Shown here: piece after piece, positions 22,916 to 33,193 of the stretch
How positions within the stretch are numbered: position 1 is the stretch's first letter
Layout: each line of letters begins with the position of its first letter
DNA from: Monoplex corrugatus
Lineage: Eukaryota; Mollusca; Gastropoda; Littorinimorpha; Ranellidae
Reading direction: 5' to 3'
Assembly (NCBI GenBank): GCA_030674185.1
Contig: JAPXFY010000015.1
Span: forward strand, 29,041,685-29,105,684
Length of the DNA: 64,000 nt
Position numbers and translations under genes: made by a program
Notes under the pieces: generated by a model
Seen by the model: the letters and a program-made list of their open reading frames with translations, nothing else
Databases searched by the model: none
What the model was told of the DNA's origin: nothing

Positions 22916-23939
22916 ACCAGAAGAACAAGTAAACCAAAAAGAACGCGTATTCAATGCAACAAGACAAGACAAGCGCAAATTTTCGGCCAACCAGCCTTTG
23001 TCAAGCGCGAATGCACGATCACAAACAGACACCAAACAACGGAAAATAACAAAAAGACTAAAACTTCCCTGCCGCCTCGTCCAGTGGATAAAAATGGAAT
23101 GCCAATGTGCCTATGAGTAGTGGTAAGAAGTGGGGAGAGGGGAGGCAACTATGATATCAAAGGGGAAGTGAGATGAGTTCTGCAATTTGAAAAGTGGACA
23201 TGCCATATCGGTATTGCCTGTTCTGAAGAGGGTCCAGGGCTATAACCAAGAGGTAAGGCTGACGGGAGTGGATCGTGCCCAGTGCAACGAATCCAGTAGA
23301 CTATATGGTTTGCGTGTTCCAAGTTTATTTATGAGATGGGATTCTCTGTCTTTCCTGTCTATGGTGCTGTTATTGTATAGAAGCCACAGACTTTTCACTC
23401 AGATACCATTGATTGAGTGGTCCAATTGATTGAAATGATTTAGGATAGTTTTATCCCTTTGATGACGGATATCAGCCAAAATTATCCCAAATCCTGTTCC
23501 CAGATCTACTGGATTCGTTGCACTGGGCACGATCCACTCCCGTCAGCCTTACCTCTTGGTTATAGCCCTGGACCCTCTTCAGAACAGAGCAATACCGATA
23601 TGGCATGTCCACTTTTCAAATTGCAGAACTCATCTCACTTCCCCTTTGACATCATAGTTGCCTCCCCTCTCCCCACTTCTTACCACTACTCATAGGCACA
23701 TTGGCATTCCATTTGGTCCCTTTTTATCCACTGGACGAGGCGGCAGGGAAATTTTAGTCTTTTTGTTATTATCCGTTATTTGGTGTCTGTTTGTGATCGT
23801 GCATTCGCGCTTGACAAAGGCTGGTTGGCCGAAAATTTGCGCTTGTCTTGTCTTGTTGTATTGAATACGCGTTCTTTTTGGTTTACTTGTTCTTCTGGTT
23901 TCTGTTTGCTTGGACGTGGGCAGTCGCACTTATTTTGGA
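22916..23939 (-). mobile_element. PLE-0: Penelope-like element with inverted terminal repeats
   Basis: A 1,024-bp insertion flanked by the 13-bp duplication ACTGTCTATGGTA (22903-22915 and 23940-23952). Arms 22916-23299 and 23506-23899 are near-perfect reverse complements. The right side carries a further 40-base tail ending in GCACTTATTTTGG. The 206-base core is, on the minus strand, the 3' end of a PLE ORF and its 3' flank, matching 44260-44430 of PLE-1. The RT and almost all of the GIY-YIG domain are missing. Each arm contains the GGC-hairpin-GAAA motif discussed in the findings. Inverted terminal repeats of this sort are known for Penelope. Confidence 0.88.
23807..23842 (+). ncRNA. Candidate variant hammerhead ribozyme in PLE-0 right arm
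   Basis: Read 5' to 3': GCGC (stem I strand), UUGACAA (position of the CUGANGA core), A, stem-loop GGC-UGGUUG-GCC, GAAA, two-base loop AU, UU, then GCGC (other stem I strand). Layout and spacing equal the canonical hammerhead in PLE-2, but C3 is U and G8 is A, which could still pair with each other. A mirror copy lies in the left arm (minus strand, about 22974-23009). Activity is unproven. Confidence 0.4.
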
Positions 23940-23952
23940 ACTGTCTATGGTA

Positions 23953-24233
23953 TTTTCCTCGCCAATTTCGCTATCTTGATTTTTTTCGAGAATGTTTTGA
24001 AAATGTGTTTGCCATTTGGAAACGTCTATTTCTGGCTGTTTTCGTTTTCGTTTTCTTGTGCTGCGTATTGTGTCCCAAAACTTTGACCCATTTCTTTTGT
24101 TATCTAAAAGTGTTTGATGCACCGCAGTACTGTATGCCTGTTTCTTTTGTTTGTTTATAGCTTTGTGGTGTGCTCTCTTCTGTCTATATGCCAACTTATC
24201 TTCCGATTTGTTGGTTTTGTGAAAACGATTCAA
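23953..24233 (-). pseudogene. LINE-D EN-RT linker, interrupted by PLE-0
   Basis: The peptide beginning MNRFHKTNKSEDKLAYRQ, with KNRKRAHHKAINKQKK-like basic helix and SKFWDTIRS, is the usual linker preceding the RT of LINEs. The frame runs to GEENTIDS, where the Penelope-like insertion starts. The same frame resumes on the other side as VHLQCNTLTQEMYIAELDD at 22902. The Met at 24233 is only the first ATG in this frame, not a true start. Confidence 0.7.
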
Positions 24234-24707
24234 GGCGTGGCGTGCTGCACGCTTATTTTCAGCACATTCCCTGTCATACCATTTTATTTGTTTCTCTTTC
24301 TTGACCCCTTTTCAGGCAAATTTTTAGTCTCATACATTCACCTGCTTTGACCAAGGCGTTGTTGGAAACTGAGAGTGCTGATTCAATATCAGAGTCTAAG
24401 AGGTTACAGGCCTCTTCTAATTTAGTTTTGGATTCAGAGGAATTAATTGCTTTTTCATATTCTACTGCTTTTTGGGGATCCCATCTTATGACTATTTTAC
24501 TGTCTTCAGTGTGCTGTGTTTGTCATCTTGTGTCTGTGAGTGTAGTTTGTTGATGGTAAGGTGAACAGGCATATGATGGGACTCAACTCGTTTGCCCACT
24601 TCAAAATATGTTTGATTTGGTCATGAAGTAGGGAGAGACAATAAAGTAATCTATTACACTGCTACTTTGGTCAGAAACAAAAGTGGATCACTAGCATTGT
24701 TTCCATT

Positions 24708-25364
24708 TCATGGGATGCACTGAAAGGTCGTGCAAAAATCTATTGAAATTCTACCAAACTGATTGATATCTTTATCGAGTGATCTTCTAGTGATGTCCCC
24801 TTCTCCTTTCCAATCAAAATTATTGTCGTCATCTGGTAAATTCCATTCCCCAATACGTGCATTCAGGTCGCCCCCAATTATCAAATGAACGTGTTCCCCA
24901 CGTTGATAAATATTTACCAAATAATCTTCTAGGTCATGTAAGCTACAACTCTTGCCAGTATGTTTGTAATAAGTGCTTTGGTAAGGTGGGATGTAGGTAG
25001 ATATGAACAAAACGTCTAAATCACTTCCAACGATATCTTTGGATATCTTAAGACATATCATGTTATCGTTCGGACAGTCTATATGTTTAACAAATGGCAT
25101 CAGTGTTCTGTTGACTAGCACTGCTACACCACCGGACCTCCTGCCACGTCTGGACAGTTTGATGGCGGAACAGTGGAAAGAACAGTATTCAGGAAACACT
25201 GTGCTGAAGTCAAACTGACTAGATGTGAATGTCTCAAGAGCACAGAAAATGTCAAACGTTTTAACATAACTGACAAAATCGGGATCACATGATTTTGTCA
25301 CTAGAATTCCAACATTAAATGATGAAATTTTGATTTGATCGTGTTTATCAAAGTGTGGATTCAC
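24708..25364 (-). pseudogene. LINE-D apurinic-like endonuclease domain
   Basis: A 218-residue frame beginning MNPHFDKHDQIKISSFNVG. Motifs of APE-type LINE endonucleases are ISSFNVG (Asn at the metal site), IFCALETF (catalytic Glu), RSGGVAVLVN, VLFISTYIPP and LIIGGDLNARIG (the Asp-x-Asn pair). The C-terminal SDH motif is not in this frame because it closes after FQCIP. The domain would nick target DNA to prime reverse transcription. The core residues are conserved, suggesting decay mostly by indels. Confidence 0.78.
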
Positions 25365-26365
25365 TGAATCATGATTTTTAGTGTTTACTGACGGGTCTTG
25401 GCCTATTTGTTATTGTATGTTTTTATCCTGAGGTGTGTGCCTGAGCGTAAACTGATTTGTCTGGTACTACCTGACTGGGACCTGGTGCGTATTGTGTGAG
25501 AAGCTGTCGTTGACTTCTCCTTTTGTCTTGATTTGGATGGACCATTCGCTGGGCAAGGGTGACTTCTTTCTGGTCTGCCTTACGGGGTCGGCTGAGTCAT
25601 CTTGTGTGCCTGTTTGTGAATCAGCAGCAGAAGGTGCATTTTGATGTGGGGGGCTCTTCACCGCGTCGTTCGAGTCGTTTGCGTATCGTGTCATTTTGAC
25701 GACTTTCAAGATGGTCGGGGTCGGATGCGTCCTCTTCGACTAGACTCCTCTTGTTCGTCGGTGGCGTCACCTCTGGCTGCATTTCTCCCTCCAGTGGTTT
25801 TCTGGCCTTGTCTGTAATTCTCCTTGCTGGGTCTTATATTGTGCGTCATTCGTGGTTGTCACAAGTGGTTGTGCGTCATTCGTGGTTGTCACACGTGGTT
25901 GTCATAAGACGTCTGTGTATATTGTACCATTGTTTCTTTCTGCAACCTGTCTACATGGCCAGGAGGAAGAGAAGTGTGGAGAGAGTGTGTTATTTCGTCC
26001 GTATGCTGGTTTATTTGTGGACAGTCCAAGATGTGGTAATCAGCATCATAGGGACCAGCAACGTCAGGTGTTCTGTCGTAATCGAGGTGTTATCTTTGAT
26101 CAGTAGTAACGTTTGAACAGTTTTCAGAGGGCCTTTCCTGGTGAAAGTTACCATGTTGAGGACCAGTTTGCCCTGTGATGGTCGGGATTTTGGAGCCCAC
26201 ATCGTAATGCCTGCGTGTGTTCGAAATGTCACAGCTTCCTTCCCATGGCACTGTGTGATCGGTTCTTCTTTGATAACGCCAGGTTTGTCTGCGTTCGTGG
26301 TCATAGTCAGCCGCTGCAAAGCCCGTGTAGTATTTTTGATGTGCTTCTGTTTCCCGATATGAACA

Positions 26366-27332
26366 CTATCTATAGTCCGTATCATTGTCTCTATATCTCC
26401 ACCATGGGTGGTCAGTTTGTCTTCGCCGATCGTTTTCTGTGAATAAATCATTTGGTCTTGCCTGGCTACTTGCAGGAAAGGAACGATTTCCAGTGTTGCC
26501 CCCAGTTTGTCCGCTACTGTTGAAATTTCTGGGTCTATCGTGACTGTATCTGCCATAGCCGCTTCTGATTTGGTCATAGGTCCGTTGGTCTCGATCTGTT
26601 CTGTTGTTCGAGTGGGTTTCGTATTGTGACTGTGAGTGATAGTAACCACGATTTCTGATTTCAACGTGGAGTTTTCCATTTAAGAAGTAGGCTACTTTTC
26701 CTTGATTCCTGTAGTGGTTGATTTCTTCTCTTTGTCGTGGGGTGAGGTCGGCTGTGACTTGTATGCCATAGCTGCAGAGACCCTCCTGGAGGTTTTTATC
26801 TCGGAGAATATGTAGCTTGTCCTCCATTCGATAAAAGCCACAATCAATGGCCCGTACGTATGCCTGTTATTTTGTGTTTGTCCTAGGCGATACGTTTTTT
26901 CAATGTCGCTGTTTTTCCATGTTTTGTCAGACGAGAGGTAATTTAGTGTTGCGACCAACTCTTCGACATCGCTGGAATTGTCATCTCTTGAATGTTTGTA
27001 TATACCGAAAAATCTATTCTTTTCGATGATGACTCAAGTCTGTCCCAGTTTGTTTCTAACTGCTCTAGTCGTGCGTTTGTGTTTTCTTCATTTTGTGGCA
27101 GTATGTTAATATCATCGGTGTTCTTCTTTATTGCCCGAGTCATTCTAGATATGTCGTCGTCAATTTTCCGCAGAGACTGGCCAATTCGCCACAGCTGGTC
27201 CTCCATTTGTTTTCCGAGTGTGACGCTCTGTGCACCGAGACACTGAAACATTTGTGAGAATCTTTCTTCGATAATATCCCGGGTTTTAGTCATGTACGTC
27301 TGGCAATTTCCATCACAAGGTTCGACATCCAT
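26366..27332 (-). pseudogene. LINE-D ORF1 (coiled coil, RRM-like and CTD), frameshifted
   Basis: The likely start is the Met at 27330-27332 (MDVEPCDGN). A helical, heptad-rich stretch follows (EERFSQMFQCLGAQ to KIDDDISRMTRAIKKN), consistent with the trimerising coiled coil of LINE ORF1 proteins. After a frame change, 26958-26692 reads DIEKTYRLGQ then PLIVAFIEW, the RRM-like strand pair. Then 26827-26366 starts DKLHILRDKNLQEGL and DLTPRQREEINHYR with GKVAYFLNGKLHV. This is the C-terminal RNA-binding domain pattern of L1-type ORF1p. A Gln/Arg/Asn-rich tail ends the protein. It is an RNA chaperone in active elements; here it is broken by at least two frameshifts. Confidence 0.7.
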
Positions 27333-27609
27333 ACTTTGCACGAGTAGCAGGACGCTGAGAAAGTAAAATACAGACAGACAGACACATGCTAGCCACGATC
27401 TGGATTCTTTCTTTACACTGATCTTATATTTGATACCAGAGTTTTCGCATAAAGTAGTCTTCTTTTGCAGGAGATGGAGTAGCGTGGGATAGAAAATTCC
27501 TATCGCAATGCGATGGGCATTAAATTCGTTCGGCATTTTTCTTTCTTGTCCTGTTCTTTGCTACAGTTTACTTGATTTTCAAAACAGCTGTTCACCGAGC
27601 CACACGCAG

Positions 27610-28650
27610 AGCAACGAAAACACGTCTGCACTCCCGTGTAGATGTTAAAGAGATACAGTGATAGGATACAACCTTATCTGACTCCCCTGTGGATGTTGAA
27701 TAATTCACATTTCTGATTGTTCCATCTGACTTTAGCCTTTTGGTCTTTATGCAATCAGGCAATTAATGCAATGATATGTTTGGGAAACCCATTTTGATCA
27801 TTGTGTTCAACAGGTGGAGACGAATGACGCTGTCAAATGCTCTACTATAGCGTATGAAGGTGACAAAAGCTTCTTTTCCAGTGCTTTTTATTTTCTCTAG
27901 GAGTGTTTGTAGCACAAAGATCATGTTAGTTGTGCCTCTGTTGGATCTGTAGCCTGCCTGGCGGTCAGATAGTTCTTCTATCTTGGGCTTCAATCTGTTG
28001 AGAATAATTATGAGCAGGATCTTACTGGCGTGGCTGGTTAGGGCAATGGTTCTGTAGTTGTTGCAATCTTTGACATTGCCACACTTATAAAGCATCACAA
28101 ATTCTTGAAGTTTCCAATCTGTTGGCCACTTATGAGTATTCCAGATTTTACAGCAAAGATGGTGCATTGCTTTTAGACCTTTTCCGACATATTTTAACAG
28201 TTCTCCTGGAATGTTATCAATTCCTGGGGATTTTTTTGAGTGTCTTGAGGGCTATTGTCGCTGAAATGTGCTGTTCCATATTCATTCCGTCTGTTCATAT
28301 GTTCTGGTTCAGTCAGTGTGATGCCTTCCTTGCTGTTGATGCACTCATTTCTGGGTTGGAATTTAGTCTATTGAACTTTTTTACCTGTTGGAATAGATCC
28401 CTGGATCTTCTGCATTTATTATGCTCATTTATTTTTGCACATTCTTCCTCCAGCTAATTTTTCTTCTCTTCTAATTTTGCTCTTGATTTTTCTTTTGAGG
28501 TTTTTGTATTCTTCTTTTCTTTCAGATCTGTGAGCTTGGCTTTTCTGTTTGGCTAGATGCACAACTTCCTCGCTGGTGTAGGGTTTAGTAGGTTTTCTTT
28601 TTTCCTGCCTAACTTTTTCTTCTGCTACTTCAGTGTAGGTCTTCTTATCT
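27610..28650 (-). mobile_element. RTE-C LINE fragment (linker and RT)
   Basis: Minus ORF 28167-27763 reads WKLQEFVMLYKCGNVKDCNN, then YRTIALTSHASKILLIIILN, QAGYRSNRGTTNMIFVLQTL and EAFVTFIRYSRAFDSV. The last should be FIDYSKAFD, so the first catalytic Asp is changed to Arg. Downstream, NIHRGVR-GCILSLYLFNIYT is readable near 27690-27640 with a stop in place of Gln. Upstream, basic linker peptides (RSERKEEYKNLKRKIK) run to about 28560. This third RTE-type family is distinct from RTE-A and RTE-B. It begins next to the 5' end of LINE-D. Confidence 0.75.
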
Positions 28651-28989
28651 GCCCAGTTTCAGTTTTAGTTTCTCAAGATGACGTCTCCGCGCTCGCAACG
28701 AATTCCATATGCACTAACGTCACAGGTGCCATGTGTATGATGATCATGGCACAAGCCTTAAGCCTGCACATAAACCCATGAACTGGCCAGGTCCTGAGGC
28801 CCTACCTAGACTATGTTTTACTTGGTCTATATTTTATACTGGTATATTATCAGCCTTCCGCCGGAATAATCTTGGTAAAGTGTAAATAACATGTGTATGT
28901 TTGTAATTTACCTTCAAAAAAGGAACATACATATGAAGTAAACAAGTAAATGATTAAAGGTATGAATCACAACACAACTAGCTAATCTG

Positions 28990-29422
28990 TATAAACTCGA
29001 TTCACATGATAGACCCCCTCCCCGCAGTTAATGCCCAAATGCTCGGTTGTCTTCAAGTCTATTTGGCAGTCACATACTCTCTTCCTTCAAGTCTATTTGA
29101 CAGTCACATACTCTCTTCCTTCAAGTCTATTTGACAGTCACATACTCTCTTCCTTCAAGTCTATTTGACAGTCACATATTCTGTCTTCCCTCAAATCTAA
29201 CTTGAAGACATGCCTTTTTGTTTAGCAGTGATTTCCCCCTCTATATGCTCACCCTTTTGTACCACTCCCCACCTGTTCTGCCCCTCCAGATGTGCGTGTG
29301 TTTTGCACCCTTCAGTTTTTGAGTTGACTGTTTCAGTGAATGGTAGAGTATGCACTTTGGTGTGATGTGTATATCAAGATACTGTGCACTATGAATATCA
29401 TTATTCCATTGTTCTATTAACA
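28990..29422 (+). mobile_element. CR1/L2-like LINE 3' end with internal minisatellite
   Basis: The plus strand at 29186-29215 reads SLKSNLKTCLFV, the usual last residues of a CR1/L2-like ORF (FKSxLKTHLF). About 200 bases of 3'-UTR-like DNA follow, ending against the AAT tail of the oppositely oriented LINE at about 29424. The 34-bp minisatellite just upstream seems to be an amplification of the same FKS-coding region. Confidence 0.5.
29051..29188. repeat. 34-bp minisatellite, four copies
   Basis: Units start at 29051, 29085, 29119 and 29153 (the last 36 bp). Each unit begins CTTCAAGTCTATTTGACAGT and ends CACATACTCTCTTC. The first unit has one G for A change; the fourth has small changes. Near-identity of units suggests recent expansion. 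Confidence 0.95.
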
Positions 29423-29648
29423 AATAATAATAATAATAATAATAATGAAGCATTTGTATAGCGCACTCCTCCAACAAGATGCCAGAGCTCTGTGCACTTA
29501 ACAGACGTTATCATAAGCAGCAATCCATGATAGACAAGCAACAGTGATGTACAAATCAAGTCAAAATTAAAAATAGTGATAGATAACACATTGGTAACTT
29601 GTTATAAAAAACCTAAGCAACATTAAGTTAAGGATAAAGGATCACACA

Positions 29649-29672
29649 ACACACACACACACACACACACAC

Positions 29673-29709
<37 letters not shown>

Positions 29710-29765
29710 CACACACGCGCGCGCGCGCGCGCGCGCATAGACACAGACACACATACACACGCACT
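29649..29765. repeat. (CA)n with a pure (CG)n segment
   Basis: CA repeats interrupted by a run of about 22 alternating C and G at 29715-29737, then ACACAGACACACATACAC. It lies in the 3'UTR of the LINE. Confidence 0.95.
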
Positions 29766-29929
29766 GATTCAATCACTCACTCACTCACATACACACCTGA
29801 ACACAGATATACATACACAAGAGATTAATTATACAATCATTACTAAATAACATGTCACTTAATAAACAACACGAAGCAGCACACGAGACAGCCAAATAAG
29901 CTAGACATTAAAGGGTAGGCCAGAAGAAT

Positions 29930-31114
29930 TTAAAGGTTATAGTATTTCTTGAAAAGGTGAGTTTTCAGAGCTTTTTTGAAAGACGGAGTTGATGAGATTT
30001 CTCTAATTTCACGTGGAAGGGAATTCCATGTTTTGGGGGCTGCAAAGGAGAAAGAACGTTGTCCAAAGGTAGCAGTTCTGACATGAGGAACGTTAAGTAT
30101 TTTTGAATCAGAAGAGGAACGAAGTTGACGTGATGGTGTGTATACAGAGAGAAGGTTTGAGAGGTAGAGAGGTGCAGTTCCAGAGAAAAAGGAATGGCAG
30201 AGAGTTGAAAGTTTGTAATCAATCCTTGCTTGGATAGGAAGCCAATGCAGATTTTTGAGGAGAGGTTGTACATGATCATATTTGGATGCCTTCAGTACCA
30301 TTCTTGCAGCAGAATTCTGAACTTTCTGAAGCTTATCAAGATAATGTTTGGAGCAGCCTGATAGAATTGAATTACAGTAATCTAATTTTGACAAGACAAG
30401 GGCAGATACCAGAGTTTTTTTGGTATTAGCTGAGGTGAGATGACGAATTGAACTAATGCGACGTAGTTCAAGATAGGCTGAACGGCACACATGTTTAATG
30501 TGTAAGTCGACACTCATGTTCTCTGTCATTTGAAAGCCAAGATTACGAGCAGATGGAGAAAAGGTGACATCATTGCCACAAACTGATATGGACTTAGGCT
30601 GCTGATGAGAAGGATGTTTTGATGATGAATGAAGAAATAATGCTTCAGTTTTGTCATCATTGAGTTTGAGTTTATTTTGAAGCATCCAGGATTTGATGTC
30701 AAGAATACATTTTTCTAAGGAAGATACTGATGGTGACATGTTGGTTGGAGGAGCAGAGACATACAGCTGAGTGTCGTCGGCAAATGATTGGAAATTGATT
30801 GAGTGAGACTTAATCAGGTCTGCAAGAGGTTTTGTATAGAGGATGAAAAGAACAGGTCCAAGCACAGATCCTTGTGGAACACCACAAGTTAAATCTTTGT
30901 ATCCAGAACAGCAGTCTTTGATGGAAACAGATTGTGTTCGGTGAGACAGATAGGATGTGAACCATTTTAGCACTGTACCAGAGATGCCAAAAGCAAACTG
31001 GAGTCTCTTTAGGAGGACATGATGGTCAATGGTATCAAAAGCAGCTGAGAGATCTAGCAGTGTCAAGACAGAAACGTTTCGAGAGTCAAGGCTAAGAAGT
31101 ATATCATTTGTCAC
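29930..31114 (-). CDS. CR1/L2-like RT C-terminal half, open frame of 394 residues
   Basis: Motifs: VLTLLDLSAAFDTIDHHVLL (about residues 15-34), LTCGVPQGSVLGPVLFILYT (about 74-93), FQSFADDTQLY (catalytic YADD-type box, about 107-117), KLKLNDDKTEAL, YCNSILSG, LHWLPIQARIDYK, and the terminal FKKALKTHLFKKY. No stops or frameshifts are seen over 1.2 kb. The first Met is arbitrary because the element is 5'-truncated: the frame continues upstream to about 31135. Without the endonuclease and first RT motifs it should not be autonomous. Confidence 0.85.
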   Translation of the reverse strand: MTNDILLSLDSRNVSVLTLLDLSAAFDTIDHHVLLKRLQFAFGISGTVLKWFTSYLSHRTQSVSIKDCCSGYKDLTCGVPQGSVLGPVLFILYTKPLADLIKSHSINFQSFADDTQLYVSAPPTNMSPSVSSLEKCILDIKSWMLQNKLKLNDDKTEALFLHSSSKHPSHQQPKSISVCGNDVTFSPSARNLGFQMTENMSVDLHIKHVCRSAYLELRRISSIRHLTSANTKKTLVSALVLSKLDYCNSILSGCSKHYLDKLQKVQNSAARMVLKASKYDHVQPLLKNLHWLPIQARIDYKLSTLCHSFFSGTAPLYLSNLLSVYTPSRQLRSSSDSKILNVPHVRTATFGQRSFSFAAPKTWNSLPREIREISSTPSFKKALKTHLFKKYYNL

Positions 31115-31320
31115 TTTAAGAAGAGCAGTTTCAGTGCAAATCCAGCAAGCATGATGAAAAATGCTGTGGCTTGCTTTTGCCAGTCATTGTTATAATTGGT
31201 TAATGCCAAGCCGACTGTGCAGAGCCAAATCAGGGCTATAATCATCTCAACACCACTTTGATCCTGCTAAGAAAATATCTGGAGAATGAAATTAGGCACC
31301 CATACCAATCATCATCATCA

Positions 31321-32759
31321 TCAGGTGCCTTGCCACATGGCACTGGCGACCATGGCCTTCCATCTGTTTCTATCTCTTGTTGCCTCAAGCACCTCTTCCA
31401 CCCTCTTTGTCCTCAGCCACTCTGCAAGTCCGTCCAGTATCTTCTCCCTGGGTCTATCTGGTGCTCTCTTTCTCTCCAGCTTTCCCGTTGTCACCAGGTG
31501 CTCCAATTCCCCTTTCCTCATAAAATGGCCAATAAATGTTGCCTGTCTTTTCCTGATCTTCCTTATGGATGATCTTCTTGTGTCTGCCTTCATCAAGACT
31601 GTCATTTGTTTTCTTTGCTGTCCATGGAACTCTCAACATTCTTCTTAGAAACCACATCTCGGCTGCCTCAATCTTGTTCTGGCTTTGCTTGTTGACTGTC
31701 CACGCCTCACAACCGCATAACAGTATTGGTTCTATAGAACATTCAAGAACTCTTCCTGATGTTAATTGGTAGGCGTTTGTTAGTAAGAATGCTTTTCATC
31801 TTCTTGAATGCTGTTTTGGCTTGGCCAATTCTGCTGGCTATTTCTGATGTGCATCTGCCGTCTGGTGAAATGATCGTTCCCAGGTATTTAAACTTATCAA
31901 CCTGTCTCAAGGTTGTGCCGTTTGCTGTTATTTTGCATGAGGGGATTTCATGGTTTTTTTTTTTTTACTGATCATCATGACTTCAGTCTTCCTGCTGTTT
32001 AGTTCCAACCCCTTACCTTTGCTTTCTATTTCTAGTATATTCACAAAGTTTTGTAGGTCCCTTTCATTTTCTGCAATTAGCACGGTGTCATCTGCGTATT
32101 GAATGTTGTTTATCATTTTTCCTCGGATGTTTTCGCTGTAAAGTGAAAAAACAGGTCTGGTGACAAAATACAACCTTGTCTGACTCCTCTTTTGATGTTT
32201 TCTATTCTCATTGCAGCAGTTTGTTCCCGATACATATTTTTGATTATTCATAGATCTTCTCTTTCAATACTGAGTCTTTCTAGTTGGTTGATCAATTCTT
32301 CATGTCTTACCCGATCGAAAGCCTTGGTATAATCAACAAAGCATAAATATGAATCCTTATTCAACTCGATTGACCTCTCTATGATAGTTCTTAGGCTGTG
32401 TATGGCATTAATAGTTCCTTTCTCTTCGACAAATCCACACTGTTCTTCTGCTATTTCTCTTTTGATTCTATTCCTTGTCCTCATCATGATTATTCTAATA
32501 GGATTTTTGTTACATGACTCATCAAACTGATTGTGCGATGGAGTTCGCATTCTATAGCCCCTGTCTTCTTTGGAAGTGCAATGAAAATTGATTTTGACAT
32601 ATCTTTGGGGATTTTTCCAGTGTCATAAATTTCATTTAGGACAGTTATTTTTTCAATACCAAATTCCTCCAGAGCTTCAATCATCTCTGTAGTAATGTCT
32701 GGTCCTGGGGCTTTTCCTGGTTTCATCGTTTTCAGTGTTGCTCTAACTTCATTTTTCAT
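31321..32759 (-). pseudogene. RTE-A RT and C-terminal domain, frameshifted
   Basis: Segments in order: KTMKPGKAPGPDITTEMIEA (32759-32490); AEEQCGFVEEKGTINAIHSL and CFVDYTKAFDRVRHEELIN (32550-32248); then NIQYADDTVLIAENERDLQN and KTEVMMISKKK (32251-31928). The C-terminal block with YGCEAWTVN-type sequence and MWFLRRMLRVPWTAKKTN follows (31657-31454), then the basic end RKRAPDRPREKILDGLAEWL in 31605-31321. Catalytic Asp residues of DYTKAFD and YADD are intact; only indels and stops close the frame. Confidence 0.85.
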
Positions 32760-33193
32760 TATGGGTGGTCCTTCAACGTTCTTTCTTATAATGTGTTCTT
32801 CGTTTCTGTCATCTTCAAAGAGGTCTTAATGTACTCTCCCCATCTGTCTAATATTTTGTCTTTTTCCATGAGAAGCGTACCATCTTTCGATTTCAAGCAA
32901 CCAGTTGATGTGCATGCATTTTTCCTGTGGATAATTTTTTCAATTCGTCTGTACATACCCCAGGATCCGTTTTGTGTCGGTCTTCTTATTCTTTGCATTT
33001 TGTTTTCCGCCAAGCTTCCTTAGCTTCATTGCACCTATTTCTGATTTCTTTGTTTATCTCCTGTATATCTCCTCGTTTCTCTTTGCCTTCCTGCGTTTCT
33101 CCATCAAGCCTAAATTTTCTTTTGTCATCCACTTCTTTTTTGCTTTTCTATCTACTTTAGGGATTTCTTCACAAGCTTCATTTATCGAGTTTC

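Larger units (their letters stand above)
21002..27332 (-). mobile_element. LINE-D: long non-LTR element with ORF1, EN, RT and CCHC tail
   Basis: Reading the minus strand from 27332 down, domains come in the expected order. These are ORF1 (27332-26366), spacer, APE-type endonuclease (25364-24708), linker (24233 to about 23953), then RT and a C-terminal Cys/His motif (22902-21002). A 1-kb Penelope-like insertion with a 13-bp target-site duplication splits the linker. Without the insertion the body is about 5.3 kb. Frameshifts separate all segments. The clade is uncertain: ORF1 resembles the RRM type, while the RT/C-terminal style is one I associate with mollusc and cnidarian elements. A fragment of a related element is at 38.76-39.83 kb. 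Confidence 0.8.
29424..31139 (-). mobile_element. CR1/L2-like LINE copy 3, 5'-truncated with intact RT end
   Basis: The minus strand starts inside the RT at CTETALLKVTNDILL (about 31135) and runs open to a stop at 29930. A 3'UTR of about 480 bases follows, carrying a CA/CG microsatellite. The end GAGTGCGCTATACAAATGC followed by (ATT)n at 29425-29450 is the typical CR1/L2 tail. The open frame and intact FADD motif mark it as the youngest CR1/L2-like copy in the window. No clear target-site duplication was seen. Confidence 0.9.

Noticed and set aside
26943..27536. Possible secreted or membrane protein (hydrophobic stretch CVCLSVFYFLSVLLLVQ)
   Set aside because: The hydrophobic part lies upstream of the likely ORF1 start at 27332 of LINE-D and reads as translated 5'UTR; the rest is the ORF1 coiled coil.
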